From NCBI GenBank assembly GCA_028456385.1, contig JALNQF010000049.1, forward strand, positions 1 through 64,000: a DNA stretch of 64,000 nt, in the 5' to 3' direction. Position numbers and translations under genes: made by a program. This stretch comes from Ophiosphaerella korrae (Eukaryota > Ascomycota > Dothideomycetes > Pleosporales > Phaeosphaeriaceae). The notes under the pieces are model-generated. The model had not been told where the DNA came from and made no database searches. It worked only from the letters and a program-made list of their open reading frames with translations. Positions 1 through 8,902 of the stretch are shown piece after piece; the stretch's first letter is position 1; each line of letters starts with the position of its first letter.

Positions 1-1290
1 TATAATTACTAGGCTATACGTTAGTAGCTTAACTAATTATATCTAAACTAGTAACTACTTTTAATATACTAGCTACTCTTATTATAAAGCTAGTCTTATT
101 AAAGTTATATATATCTTTATTAAGTATTCTATATACTTTATATATTTCTTATATAAGCTTAAACTATACTCTAATCTTAACTAAATCTTTATATTTAGTA
201 CGCTATAAGTAGAGCTTTTTATTCTACTTTATTTAAAGCTTAAACTAGCTCTTAATTTAGTATAATATCTAGTACTTACTTATAGGCTTTAGAAGAGGAT
301 TTTAGCTATATATAGTAAGAAGAACGTTTACTATTTATTATATATTAATAATCTAGGAGAGAAATCTTTAATAATTAAAGTTTAAGATCTATTAAATAAG
401 TACTTATTCTTTACTTAGCTAGAGCTTTTATTTTCTTATATTAAATTCTTAGATTATTAGTATACGTTTAACGTATTACTTAAGTATTATTCTTATTATA
501 TTATATAAGAAAGTAGTTCTATAAGTACTTTTTTTATTTTATTTTAGATAGATTTAGTTATAAAAAGTATTCTTTTATATTTTTAAGATAATTAAACGTG
601 TTAGGTAGGTAGTATAGCTAATAAAGCTAAAGAGAGATAAGTAGTTTTAGTAAAGTAGGCTAAGGAATAATATAAGCTAAGGAGTAATAAAATACATTAT
701 ACTTAGTAGCTTACTAAGCGCTAACTAAAAGTAGAAATATAGTTAAATATTAGTAAGTTTATAATATTAGTAAGTTATAAACTTACTATTAGGCTTTAGC
801 GCCTATAAGGCCTATAGGGCTATAGTAGTATTACAATTAGTGTATACTAAGCTAAGTACTAAGGGCTAGTAAGCTTTTGTAATAATATATACTATTCTAC
901 TCTAGTATTTAATGTTATTAAATACTTATCTACTTTTTTAGATTTATTTAGCGTAGTAGAGTAGAGCTATAGTCTAACACTTACTAATATTAGCGCGAAA
1001 ATAAGAGATATAAGAGATAACTCCCTTATAGCTACTAAGGCTACTAAATGTACGCGTTAGAAAGAAGAAAGAAACTCTACTAAAACTCTCTAATTATCTT
1101 AGAAAGAGAAGAGAAAAGCTTTAGTTTTAGCCTTAGTAAGTAATAAGCGTTAGAAACAAGTACGTATTAATAGTAAAGTTTAAGACACTATGCTACTAAA
1201 GGTTATATTACGTAGCTACAATATTAACGTTCTAAAGAAATATAGATAGTATAAATTAACTGCAAGCTTCTATTTACTACTCTACTAGAA
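1..1290. repeat. RIP-saturated AT-rich repeat remnant
   Basis: Very AT-rich sequence dominated by TpA steps. Reading base by base, positions 1-598 contain no CpA and no TpG dinucleotide on either strand, which is the endpoint expected of fungal repeat-induced point mutation. Such dinucleotides reappear sparsely after 598, and composition becomes ordinary near 1290. Only relics of coding remain: around 1100-1150 the plus strand can be read as a short basic stretch beginning KEKRKALVL, reminiscent of the C-terminus of fungal pogo-type DDE transposases, but stops are everywhere and this identification is weak. It continues off the left edge. Confidence 0.8.
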
Positions 1291-1771
1291 GATCTTATGA
1301 TAATAGCTATTGTTGGTGGCTCAATAACCTCATGTTTGCTTACGCTTAGATTGTGTTAGGTGTGCAACTTATCGAGGCGTGCATTTAACCGACGGGCACG
1401 GTAACTGATTTGTAGATTGGTGTTCTACAAATCGCGAATCGGCTACGTGAGTCTTTGTCATATGCTTAGGTTGTGCCATGCTTCGTTATCCCATTCGTGC
1501 TCGCCTGCCTCATCGTACAAGGATTTTATTGGTTCGAGTTCAGGCGAGGTGGGCGTGGGACGGATGTCCGTAACACGACTGGTCCCGGCGGGGCCAGTTC
1601 TTAACAATTAGGGCTGCATTGTAGGTTATGGTACCACCGTGCGACGCCTGTGACCAATACTACTTTTTTTCAAACTTTTCCCGATATATAAGCTCCAATT
1701 TGCTGGGCTTAGCTATATATGAACTTTACCCGTGGATACCTAAGAATCAATGATCTATCTCCTATTCACTC
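1291..1771. other. Gap with two inverted repeats, no gene seen
   Basis: Transition from the AT-rich repeat to normal composition. It holds a perfect 10-bp inverted repeat (GATTTGTAGA, 7-base loop, TCTACAAATC; 1407-1433) and an 8-bp pair CTCGCCTG / CAGGCGAG at 1500-1507 and 1541-1548. The short plus-strand frame at 1417-1611 has no recognisable features. It may be the outer edge of the degraded element on its left. Confidence 0.4.
1407..1433. repeat. Perfect 10-bp hairpin
   Basis: GATTTGTAGA at 1407-1416 is followed by TTGGTGT and its exact reverse complement TCTACAAATC at 1424-1433. There is no T-run after it, so it is not a terminator-like signal. It lies at the boundary of the RIP-mutated repeat. 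Confidence 0.6.
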
Positions 1772-2694
1772 CTAAGCTCGTTCTCCCGTTACAGGTTCTA
1801 AATGTCTAGGGAGTGAACTAAGTTCATGGGCATCTGATGAATATGGTAACTCATGTACTATATTTTCAATACCAGCGAGTTGTGCAACCTTTGTATCCCT
1901 ATAGTATGGATACGCCTTACTAGTTGCCTGTTCTCCAGGAAGCTCATGTGTGGTTGTAGCAGCGGCAGCGGCAGCGTGAGCTCTTTTCCGCCATTGCATA
2001 GCCTTGTAGTAGAATACTCCTAGCCCTAGAAGTGTAATTATTCCAAGCGCAGTGCCTACACCAATTCCTGCCTTTGCGCCAGGAGATAGGCCGTGCTGTA
2101 ATGGTGTCGTATTTTCGCTCGCCGCAGTAGTTGATATGACCGAGGTTGATGAAGCAATGAAGGGGATACTTGGCGAAGCTGACGAAGATGGCGAAGGTGT
2201 AGGGATAGGATCCCCAAATTTTCTCGCAAGGGTGTAGCGTGGCAGGTCGCTACCAGGCCTACAACAATCATCGCTGCTTCCACAACACCACTCTGTGGAT
2301 GTAGTATTACCGCCACAGGGGGTTACCAACACATTATCATTTCTCTGCGCTTCTCTCTGAGGACAGTCAATTTCCTAGCATCTCGATATATAAACCAACC
2401 AAGTCGTACCTCTTTTGAGCATAGCTCTTGACAACCGCCTTCATCCCAGTTTTGCTTGATACAGCCCTCCCGATATAGTTTTTTATCAATCTGAGATTGG
2501 CACAAGCCAATTGGAAGGCAATTATCCCAACTCGCGCAACATACTGCGTGTAACGGGTCCGAAGGATTCGAGCTGCAAGGCGTATAATCCGCTGTTTGCT
2601 GCGTTCCATTGCGAAAATAACATGCGCTAGTGATGGGACGGATAAGATTAGAGAGTATTAACAACAGTATCCAAGAATACATCTGCGGCATCAT
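1772..2694 (-). CDS. Single-pass membrane protein with cysteine-rich ectodomain
   Basis: Two exons, 2694-2410 and 2344-1772, joined over a 65-base intron (GTACGA...GCGCAG, phase 0), give about 285 residues. The start chosen (MMPQMYSW) puts a hydrophobic signal peptide at the N-terminus. A cysteine-rich segment follows, from the ACYFRNGT motif to the WCCGSSDDCC motif, then a Pro/Ser/Thr stalk, one membrane helix (GIGVGTALGIITLLGLGVFY) followed by WRKR as cytoplasmic anchor, and a short tail. This architecture matches a large family of fungal surface proteins resembling Mid2/Wsc-like sensors in layout, but no function is known to me. An alternative upstream ATG at 2826 would place the signal peptide inside the protein and is less likely. 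Confidence 0.75.
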
Positions 2695-3537
2695 GAATGC
2701 TGAGCGAAGGGTTGTGATCAAAACGAAAGCAACGAAGAAGAACGTGTCTTGAGCGAACATACCTAGCCAAATATTTAAGCAATTCCATGCTATCACGACA
2801 TGCATTCTGCCTCGCAATTCATGCATAGCCCCTCATAGTCAGACGCGAAACCAAGAAAAGCCAGCGCTAGGTGCTGATGCTTGTTGGGGCGTAACGGTTT
2901 TCAGCCTCATCCAAAGTGTCGGTAACAAAGTCTTTATTTGATAGGTTACAATTTCGCTTGGCGATGACCAGTAAATTAGCGTGTTACGCCCCAGGGGCGT
3001 GGCCTCAGCTTCAACGCTCAGGGTATCTGAAAATTCGTGTGCTTATCTGCAAGAGTGAGGAAAGGTAGGTATTGGTTAACGGGCTATCATGGAGAAATGG
3101 TTTTTTTTTATGATACCCAGAAAGCAAACCATAAAGATATCAAGTTTGTCACCCGCGGCGGGTATTTTCAATGAATCTCTACCTGTCTGTGCCACAGCTG
3201 GAGGCCTTAGGTAGCCCTTACCCGCCGTGCCAGCCTGGACTCCACGTCAACTTCATGTGCATTTGCCCATCCAAAAGATTGCGTATTATATTTCAGTGCC
3301 CTTGATTTTCGAGAAAAGGATAGAGTGACACGCCGATACCCAAAATCATGGTCAACGTGGAGAGTTCCGAACTTAGGTCTCCCAATTGACACTAGTTAGC
3401 TTTCGGCATTGGACAACCGCATTGGACGAAGATACTTTCCGTAACCAAATTGTCACTCATGTTGTCTCGGGCCGTTTAGAGATTTTTTATAGCGAAAGAT
3501 TTTGCATTTTACAAATACTAATCTTATTACCCTAGAT
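2695..3537. other. Intergenic, nothing recognised
   Basis: It lies between the start of the membrane protein and the stop of the beta-helix gene, so it should hold the promoter of the former and the 3' end of the latter. The small minus-strand frame 3207-3392 shows no family features or splice support. Confidence 0.5.
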
Positions 3538-4655
3538 TTATGTACATATATTCTTTGAGGCGTTGCCAGTCAGATTCCACTTGGTCTTGTTGGCCGCGCA
3601 GGGCGACTCTCGGACTGTTGTCCCATCAACCCTTGCCGTAATAGCAATGTCTCTACTGTTTGCAAATTCAGACCGAGCCGATAGTCTGACTTCGCCTCCG
3701 CCACTGACGGTTCCACCTTTGATATTAACGTTGTAGCAGTTCTCGATAAGAATGGCGTTATTTCCGTTGTTCGCAAGATCAATGCTGCCAATCTCAGCTG
3801 CACCTGATTGAGAGACGCAAAAAACGCCACGTCCGCCACCGCGACTCTTCACCTTGTTGACATATATGTTTGTACTGTATCCCCCGTCGATCTTTCCAGC
3901 TTCATTTGCAAATCGTAAGGTAGCGTATCCATTACCGGTAGCGACATTTTCGCCGTCCACAAGATTGATCCTGGCATTGGTGACCTTTTGGAGTAAGAGA
4001 CCACATTCGCCGACATTTCTCGCAATCACAGAACCAATTTCCAGCTTGTCGATGTTCCAAGTTTCAACACAGTGAGAACTAGCCCTCTTACAGTTGATGG
4101 TACCCATTTTAACATTGCTGTTGGAGGCGCGATCCCGATCAAACCGAATGGCTAATCCAGAGGTGAGGTCAAAGGTAATGTCGCCTAGCACGAGGCCCGA
4201 CGTTCCAGAGAATCTTAAACCAAAGTAGACACTACCAGTCATGGTCAGGTACGGAATATTGACGTTGGCAGCATCGGTAACCTCTATGGCACCACGTCCG
4301 TTAACAAGAGCAGCGTTGATCGTTCCGCAGCCTTCAAAAGTCTTCCCGGCTTGAATAGTGATAGTGCCTGCACCAATAGATCCTGATGCCATGACAGAAA
4401 CGCGTTGCCCACTGCTAAGGGAATCGACAGCGCGCTGAATTGCAGTGCGGTAGTCACCGGTATAGACCGTGTTGCCTCCCTTCTTAGCTACGAAGGAATT
4501 GCCTGAGCCCTACATTTATGGTCATCTAATGATCCGCCAACTCAATTGTAAAGATAACATACCGTTACCGTAGCATCTGGCGTCCCTGACCCACATTGGG
4601 CTACCGCTGAAGCGACGAGGGCGAGCGCTGCGGTGATGGTGAAAATATGCACCAT
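3538..4655 (-). CDS. Secreted right-handed parallel beta-helix protein (pectin-lyase-like fold)
   Basis: Two exons, 4655-4563 and 4509-3538, flank a 53-base intron (GTATGT...GTAG, phase 0) and encode 354 residues. Residues 1-19 (MVHIFTITAALALVASAVA) are a signal peptide. The rest is a run of repeating hydrophobic beta strands with Asn and Gly turns (for example ITIQAGKTFEGCG, VNIKGGTVSGGG), the signature of right-handed parallel beta-helix proteins of the pectate lyase/polygalacturonase superfold. Cysteine pairs near both ends suggest disulfides. I see no polygalacturonase NTD/DD/GHG set, so the enzyme class is open; a polysaccharide lyase or non-catalytic cell-wall protein is plausible. A TATA-like element lies about 90 bases upstream. 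Confidence 0.8.
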
Positions 4656-4738
4656 CTTAAATAACTTCACTATATCTTGACGGTCTGTTCGGTGCTGCCC
4701 TGTGTCTGAAAAAATTCAACTGACAACTATGCCTAAGT

Positions 4739-4748
4739 GCTTATATCG
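4739..4748 (-). promoter_or_regulatory. TATA-like element of the beta-helix gene
   Basis: On the minus strand this reads GATATAAGCA, about 85-90 bases before the ATG at 4655. Distance and sequence suit a fungal TATA box; no other support. Confidence 0.35.
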
Positions 4749-5755
4749 GGCGGTGGGGAAGCACAAAAGACGCTTGAGAAAATGTCACTTTTCCCAAGTA
4801 TCGATCCAAGGCCGCTAGATGAAGACTGGGTTGTGATGGGTTCCTTACCATCAAGTAATCTACCGTAGCATTGCAAGTACCAGCTGTGTCATCCGACCTT
4901 CTGCTTTCGGTATCCTAAGCTAACATTAATTGGCTGGGGAGTCAATCATTTGACCTTATAGCAATACTCTACTGGTATGACATACCACGATTCCGGCAAT
5001 CCACCTGGTAATTGCCCCGCGCGCTAGGGTTCCATGCAACTAACCCCGGTTTCACTTAATTGCACTTTATCTACTGAGCACAGCTTTGTAAAAGCGATAG
5101 CAACGTGTGCTGGGAAATTTTCCCAACATTCTTCACAGATCTAGCAGGCGAAATTACGGGCCAATTTGCTTTGAGAGCAGCACATTCTCCCCAAAGGCAA
5201 TGTGAAAGCAGGTTTTGAAGGTGCCCACGGGAATTCCTCTTCGGGTCATCAAAGGCCGCAGCGCGTATGAGTTATGGATTTCCGCGAAACATCTTAGGCA
5301 AATGTTCCACTGCCAAGCAGAACCAAGCTTCGTAATCTTGTCCTCATCATTTCGATATGGAGTAAACATATCCGCGAATTATGGAAAAACTTGCCTTGGC
5401 GCTTGAAATCAATTGTTGTGGCAGAAAGTCCTGCTAGTTTGAAACATGTCACGGCCTTCTCGTCAGCTTTGCGTTGTCAAACATTGATAATTTGTTTATA
5501 TACTGATATCAGATAGCTAGACACAAACATGCAACGTACCCAAAAGCGAGCTAGAGTCTTTCCTGGTTATTAACAAAAAAAAGATTTTGATTCCCTTGAT
5601 TTTGATTTGTGCGTTCATGAAACCTTCACGGATCGCCAGTCAACGACAGACTTGAGGGCCTTCTGTTCGCACATAAGAACTTGGCAGCCCACATAATCGT
5701 ATGCCCATATTACAATTATATTCCCCTATCAATATTGGGTGCTCATATTTGAATT
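4749..5755. other. Intergenic, nothing recognised
   Basis: About 1 kb between the beta-helix promoter and the 3' end of the next gene. Two overlapping antisense frames of about 60-70 codons (5154-5406) look like chance. No repeats of note. Confidence 0.5.
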
Positions 5756-7636
5756 TTATGCAGCAACAGGCGGCGATTCAAAAACAAGATCATCATCGTC
5801 CGCAAAAAAAGACGTCGCATCTTGGCTGGATATGCGCAAGTTTTGAGAGGTACTGGAAGTAGCGGAACTAGCAAGATGTTTGGGTGCTGCGCTGAGTCGG
5901 GATGGCTGCATGCAAGGTAGTTTCGGTGATGTCATCTGGATCTCCACTTCAGTTGTAAAAGCCTTCCGCTTCAAGCCTGGCCGATCGGAAACCGAGGGGG
6001 GTCTTTGTGGTGGTGGAAGCGTTGAATAAAACTTGCTCTGGAGAGTTGTAATATTATTTATACCTGATTGTCGATGTAAAGATATGGGAAGTTTCAAATG
6101 GCAAGATGTTCGAGGAGATGGTACCGGGCATGTGATTTGGAAAGGCTTAATGCTGGTAATATTTTTATTCTGCTTCGCGGATATGGGATCAATGGAGCCC
6201 AGTGAGACAACTTCCTCAAGGTCATCTATCGAGAAATCGAAATCTTGTGTGGAAAGTGGAGGGAGGCAAGTCGTGCTCGAGGCTGGAGCGATATTCGTAG
6301 GAAGGGGTTTAGAATAGTCTACTAGTGCCTCTAAGTGTAGCTCGCGAGCGATTTGCGTACTGCTATCAAAAAAATCATCCCATCTATCTGTTGGTTGCGG
6401 TATTGTCCAAGTTTCTGGCTGTCTGGGAAACAAGGACTGAGAGGGGTAATATGTAGCTGACTTAGGTATGGGCAGCTGAGGAAGTTTGAAGTTCGACTCT
6501 TCCTTGACCTGTGGGTTGGCTTTCCGGATGGGAGGGCTCATCTTCTTTGGTACACTGGAGAGTCGGGCTTTCTCTGATGACAGAGAAGAATATTTGAACC
6601 TTGATGGCGATGAAATATCTAGGGGAAAATTCGGAGAGGCGTGATCTGTAGATATGCGGATCGGAAATTGCACTCTTTGAAATGGATAGAGATGGTTGTT
6701 TCTATATCTGGCTGTGAAGGACATGCGAGTTAAAAAAACTTTGGTCCCTTGCAGTTGTCCGCCGAGAACGAGGCACTCTATGCGGTGGCTCTCGGCTCGC
6801 AAAATGCGTAGAGGCTGGCTTTTAGGCAAAGGGCTGCTAGCCTTGTCGTCACGAAGAAGTGTGACGATGCTCCCAACTTTGATACGCAATCTATGGGGAG
6901 GTAGAGCGGGAGGGTTCAATCTATGGAGTAGGTTGGGGGTAGGATCCCAGTCAGGCAATTTCATCGATATATCCTGTGAGAAAAATTCTTGCAGAGGAGC
7001 CTGGATTTGCTCTAGTATGGCCTCAACAGCTTTATTTACAGGACCATGCAATCGAGTTAAGCCGGAGTCCTTTGCAGGAGGAGGTTGAGGCGATAGCTTT
7101 TTAGTTAGGTCTGATATGGCCAGATTATGTGCTTCTAGCATTGTGTCGTCGTCCAAGTCGTCATCAAAATCATGTTCTTTGATTGGCGTATTTATGAGAG
7201 GCAGTCCCAATATGGTGTCATCCGCGTCGTCGTCATCCCACGGTTCCTTCTCGACCTGACGAGTAACTGTTTCAAGCTTCTTACTCAACAATATTTCTTT
7301 GCGCTGCTCTTCTTCCTTCCATCTCTTCATTCCAACGAAGGCTTCCATGCCAGACTTGAGCTGTGCTTGCGTGTGACTGTAGCCTATAAGCTGTGTCGCC
7401 AGTCCAACGCCCATTTGCTTGCGCGTAGCCCTTTCCTTCTCTTCCTTGTCTTCTCGCCTTTTTTTGGCAGCCTTCCGGCGATCCTCAGTCTCTCGTAAGC
7501 GGGCAGCGCGTATCTCTAACTCGTGGGCGCGTTCGAGCTGCCTCTGCTGGCGTGCGGGCAGACCTAATCCATTTTTCTTGTACTTTTTCTTAGCCTCGCT
7601 GGATGTCTGCACACTTCGGAGTGAGCCTGGAGCCAT
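5756..7636 (-). CDS. Nuclear-type coiled-coil protein with PIF1/Helitron 2B-like domain
   Basis: One uninterrupted exon of 626 codons. Residues about 10-75 are strongly basic and helical (KKKYKKNGLG, RRKAAKKRREDKEEKERATR), a likely nuclear signal and coiled coil. Residues about 133-165 are acidic (DDDDADD, DDDLDDDT). Residues about 248-330 match the 2B barrel found near the C-terminus of PIF1-like and Helitron helicases: LRIKVGSIVTLLR, then IECLVLGGQLQGTKVFLTR, then YPFQRVQFPIR. The rest is low-complexity, rich in Ser and Pro, ending in an acidic DDDDLVFE segment. There is no Walker A or B, so the helicase motor is absent. I infer a DNA-associated function, possibly a domesticated transposon part. 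Identity otherwise unknown. Confidence 0.7.
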   Translation of the reverse strand: MAPGSLRSVQTSSEAKKKYKKNGLGLPARQQRQLERAHELEIRAARLRETEDRRKAAKKRREDKEEKERATRKQMGVGLATQLIGYSHTQAQLKSGMEAFVGMKRWKEEEQRKEILLSKKLETVTRQVEKEPWDDDDADDTILGLPLINTPIKEHDFDDDLDDDTMLEAHNLAISDLTKKLSPQPPPAKDSGLTRLHGPVNKAVEAILEQIQAPLQEFFSQDISMKLPDWDPTPNLLHRLNPPALPPHRLRIKVGSIVTLLRDDKASSPLPKSQPLRILRAESHRIECLVLGGQLQGTKVFLTRMSFTARYRNNHLYPFQRVQFPIRISTDHASPNFPLDISSPSRFKYSSLSSEKARLSSVPKKMSPPIRKANPQVKEESNFKLPQLPIPKSATYYPSQSLFPRQPETWTIPQPTDRWDDFFDSSTQIARELHLEALVDYSKPLPTNIAPASSTTCLPPLSTQDFDFSIDDLEEVVSLGSIDPISAKQNKNITSIKPFQITCPVPSPRTSCHLKLPISLHRQSGINNITTLQSKFYSTLPPPQRPPSVSDRPGLKRKAFTTEVEIQMTSPKLPCMQPSRLSAAPKHLASSATSSTSQNLRISSQDATSFFADDDDLVFESPPVAA

Positions 7637-7738
7637 ATTGGACTACTCAATGCGTTAAGGTTCGTGTGTGGCAGGATGGCGCAATCGAGCATTTGGTGTT
7701 GTGCCGAAACTAGTGCATACATAGCATCAGCGGCGCAT

Positions 7739-7757
7739 GTGATCACGTGATCACGTG
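7739..7757. promoter_or_regulatory. Double CACGTG palindrome in divergent promoter
   Basis: GTGATCACGTGATCAC (7739-7754) is a perfect 16-bp palindrome with CACGTG at its centre (7744-7749); a second CACGTG follows at 7752-7757. It sits between two divergently transcribed genes (starts 7636 and 8059). CACGTG is the core bound by bHLH factors such as Cbf1- and Pho4-type proteins; binding here is inferred. Confidence 0.5.
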
Positions 7758-8058
7758 TCGAGCTAATCACACTCCATTTAGTCTTCTCAGGTTCCATCTA
7801 AATACTAATCCGACTAACGATTCCCGCCAAAGCACAGGACAGGCCGACTCGGGCCCGGTCTGTTGTTTTGGGTTTGCTGCCGACTCACTACTTAGTTACC
7901 TCGGTCCCAGAAGCGGGGGAGAGGGTTACACCGCCGCTGTAAATGTTGCTGGACGCAAGCCAGTGGCGTCCAACGCACGGGGTCTTCCGTGCATTTGCAC
8001 TTGCAAATGAAATCTTAGGAACTTGCTTCTTCACACTCAAGAGTGGCAGATTCATGGA

Positions 8059-8902
8059 ATGGTGTTTGCTCTGAAAGGCGTGGCATACATCACCGGTGCC
8101 GGCTCTGGTAAGTTTCAACCAGAGGTACCAACATCAGTACCCGCTGAATCTCTAAGGCATTGGCCAGTACGCAGCGTATTCTCTCGCACGTCAAGGTGTT
8201 CGCTCATTTGCTCTTCTTGATCGAAACGATGTCACTGCGACGACTAGGGCGCTCAAAACTATTGCCCCGAACATGTCGATCAAAGAATTCACCATGGATG
8301 TGACCAACGAGAAGGGAATTGATGACAGTATCGAGAGCACAGTCAGAGAATTTGGCAGTTTGGATTATGCCGTCAACAACGCCGGTATTGGAGGCGCTAT
8401 CAAAACATCAGACAAGCTTTGCAAGAGCGACTTTGAGAGGATACTTGCCATCAACACAACAGCGCTTTGGCAGTGCCAGCGCGCTCAGATACGGCAAATG
8501 CTCAAACAGAAGCAACGCACCGATTCATACCGCTCTTACCGCGGTTCCATCGTAAACGTAGCGTCGATGTATGGTCTGGTAGCACCGCCACTCAACGTTC
8601 CTGCCACGGCATACGCAGCAAGTAAGCATGCCGTAGTTGGTCTGACTAAGTCAGACGCGTTGTCATTTGCTCATCAAGGCATCAAAATCAATGCTATAGC
8701 ACCAGGTTACGTTCGAACGCCGCTGACAAGGAAGGCAATGGAAAAGGGTGACATGATGGAGGCTGAACGGGTCAAAGTGCCGATTCAGAGGTATTCTGAG
8801 ATGGAAGAGATTGGAGACTGCATTGCCTTCCTGCATTCTGATGCAGCCAGCTATATAGTTGGAGCAACTCTCGTTGCCGATGGAGGGTACACGATCACCT
8901 AA
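8059..8902 (+). CDS. Short-chain dehydrogenase/reductase (SDR)
   Basis: Exons 8059-8107 and 8157-8902 flank a 49-base intron (GTAAGT...CTAAG with CTGAAT branch) that interrupts the nucleotide-binding loop. The spliced protein has 264 residues, normal for a classical SDR. It shows the Rossmann motif TGAGSGIG near residues 13-20, the NNAGIGG segment, the catalytic Ser region (SIVNVASMYG), the active-site YAASK and a conserved PGYVRTPL stretch, so it should be an active NAD(P)-dependent oxidoreductase. It ends in the usual VADGGYT. The substrate cannot be told; close relatives are often annotated as levodione- or diol-dehydrogenase-like. The ATG was chosen because it gives the standard beta-1 strand. 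A decayed SDR lies 3 kb to the right. Confidence 0.9.

Noticed and set aside
1526..1545. Possible tRNA B box (GGTTCGAGTTC)
   Set aside because: No acceptor stem, anticodon arm or A box can be paired around it.
5154..5406. Pair of opposite-strand ORFs
   Set aside because: Mutually antisense, short, no recognisable motif.
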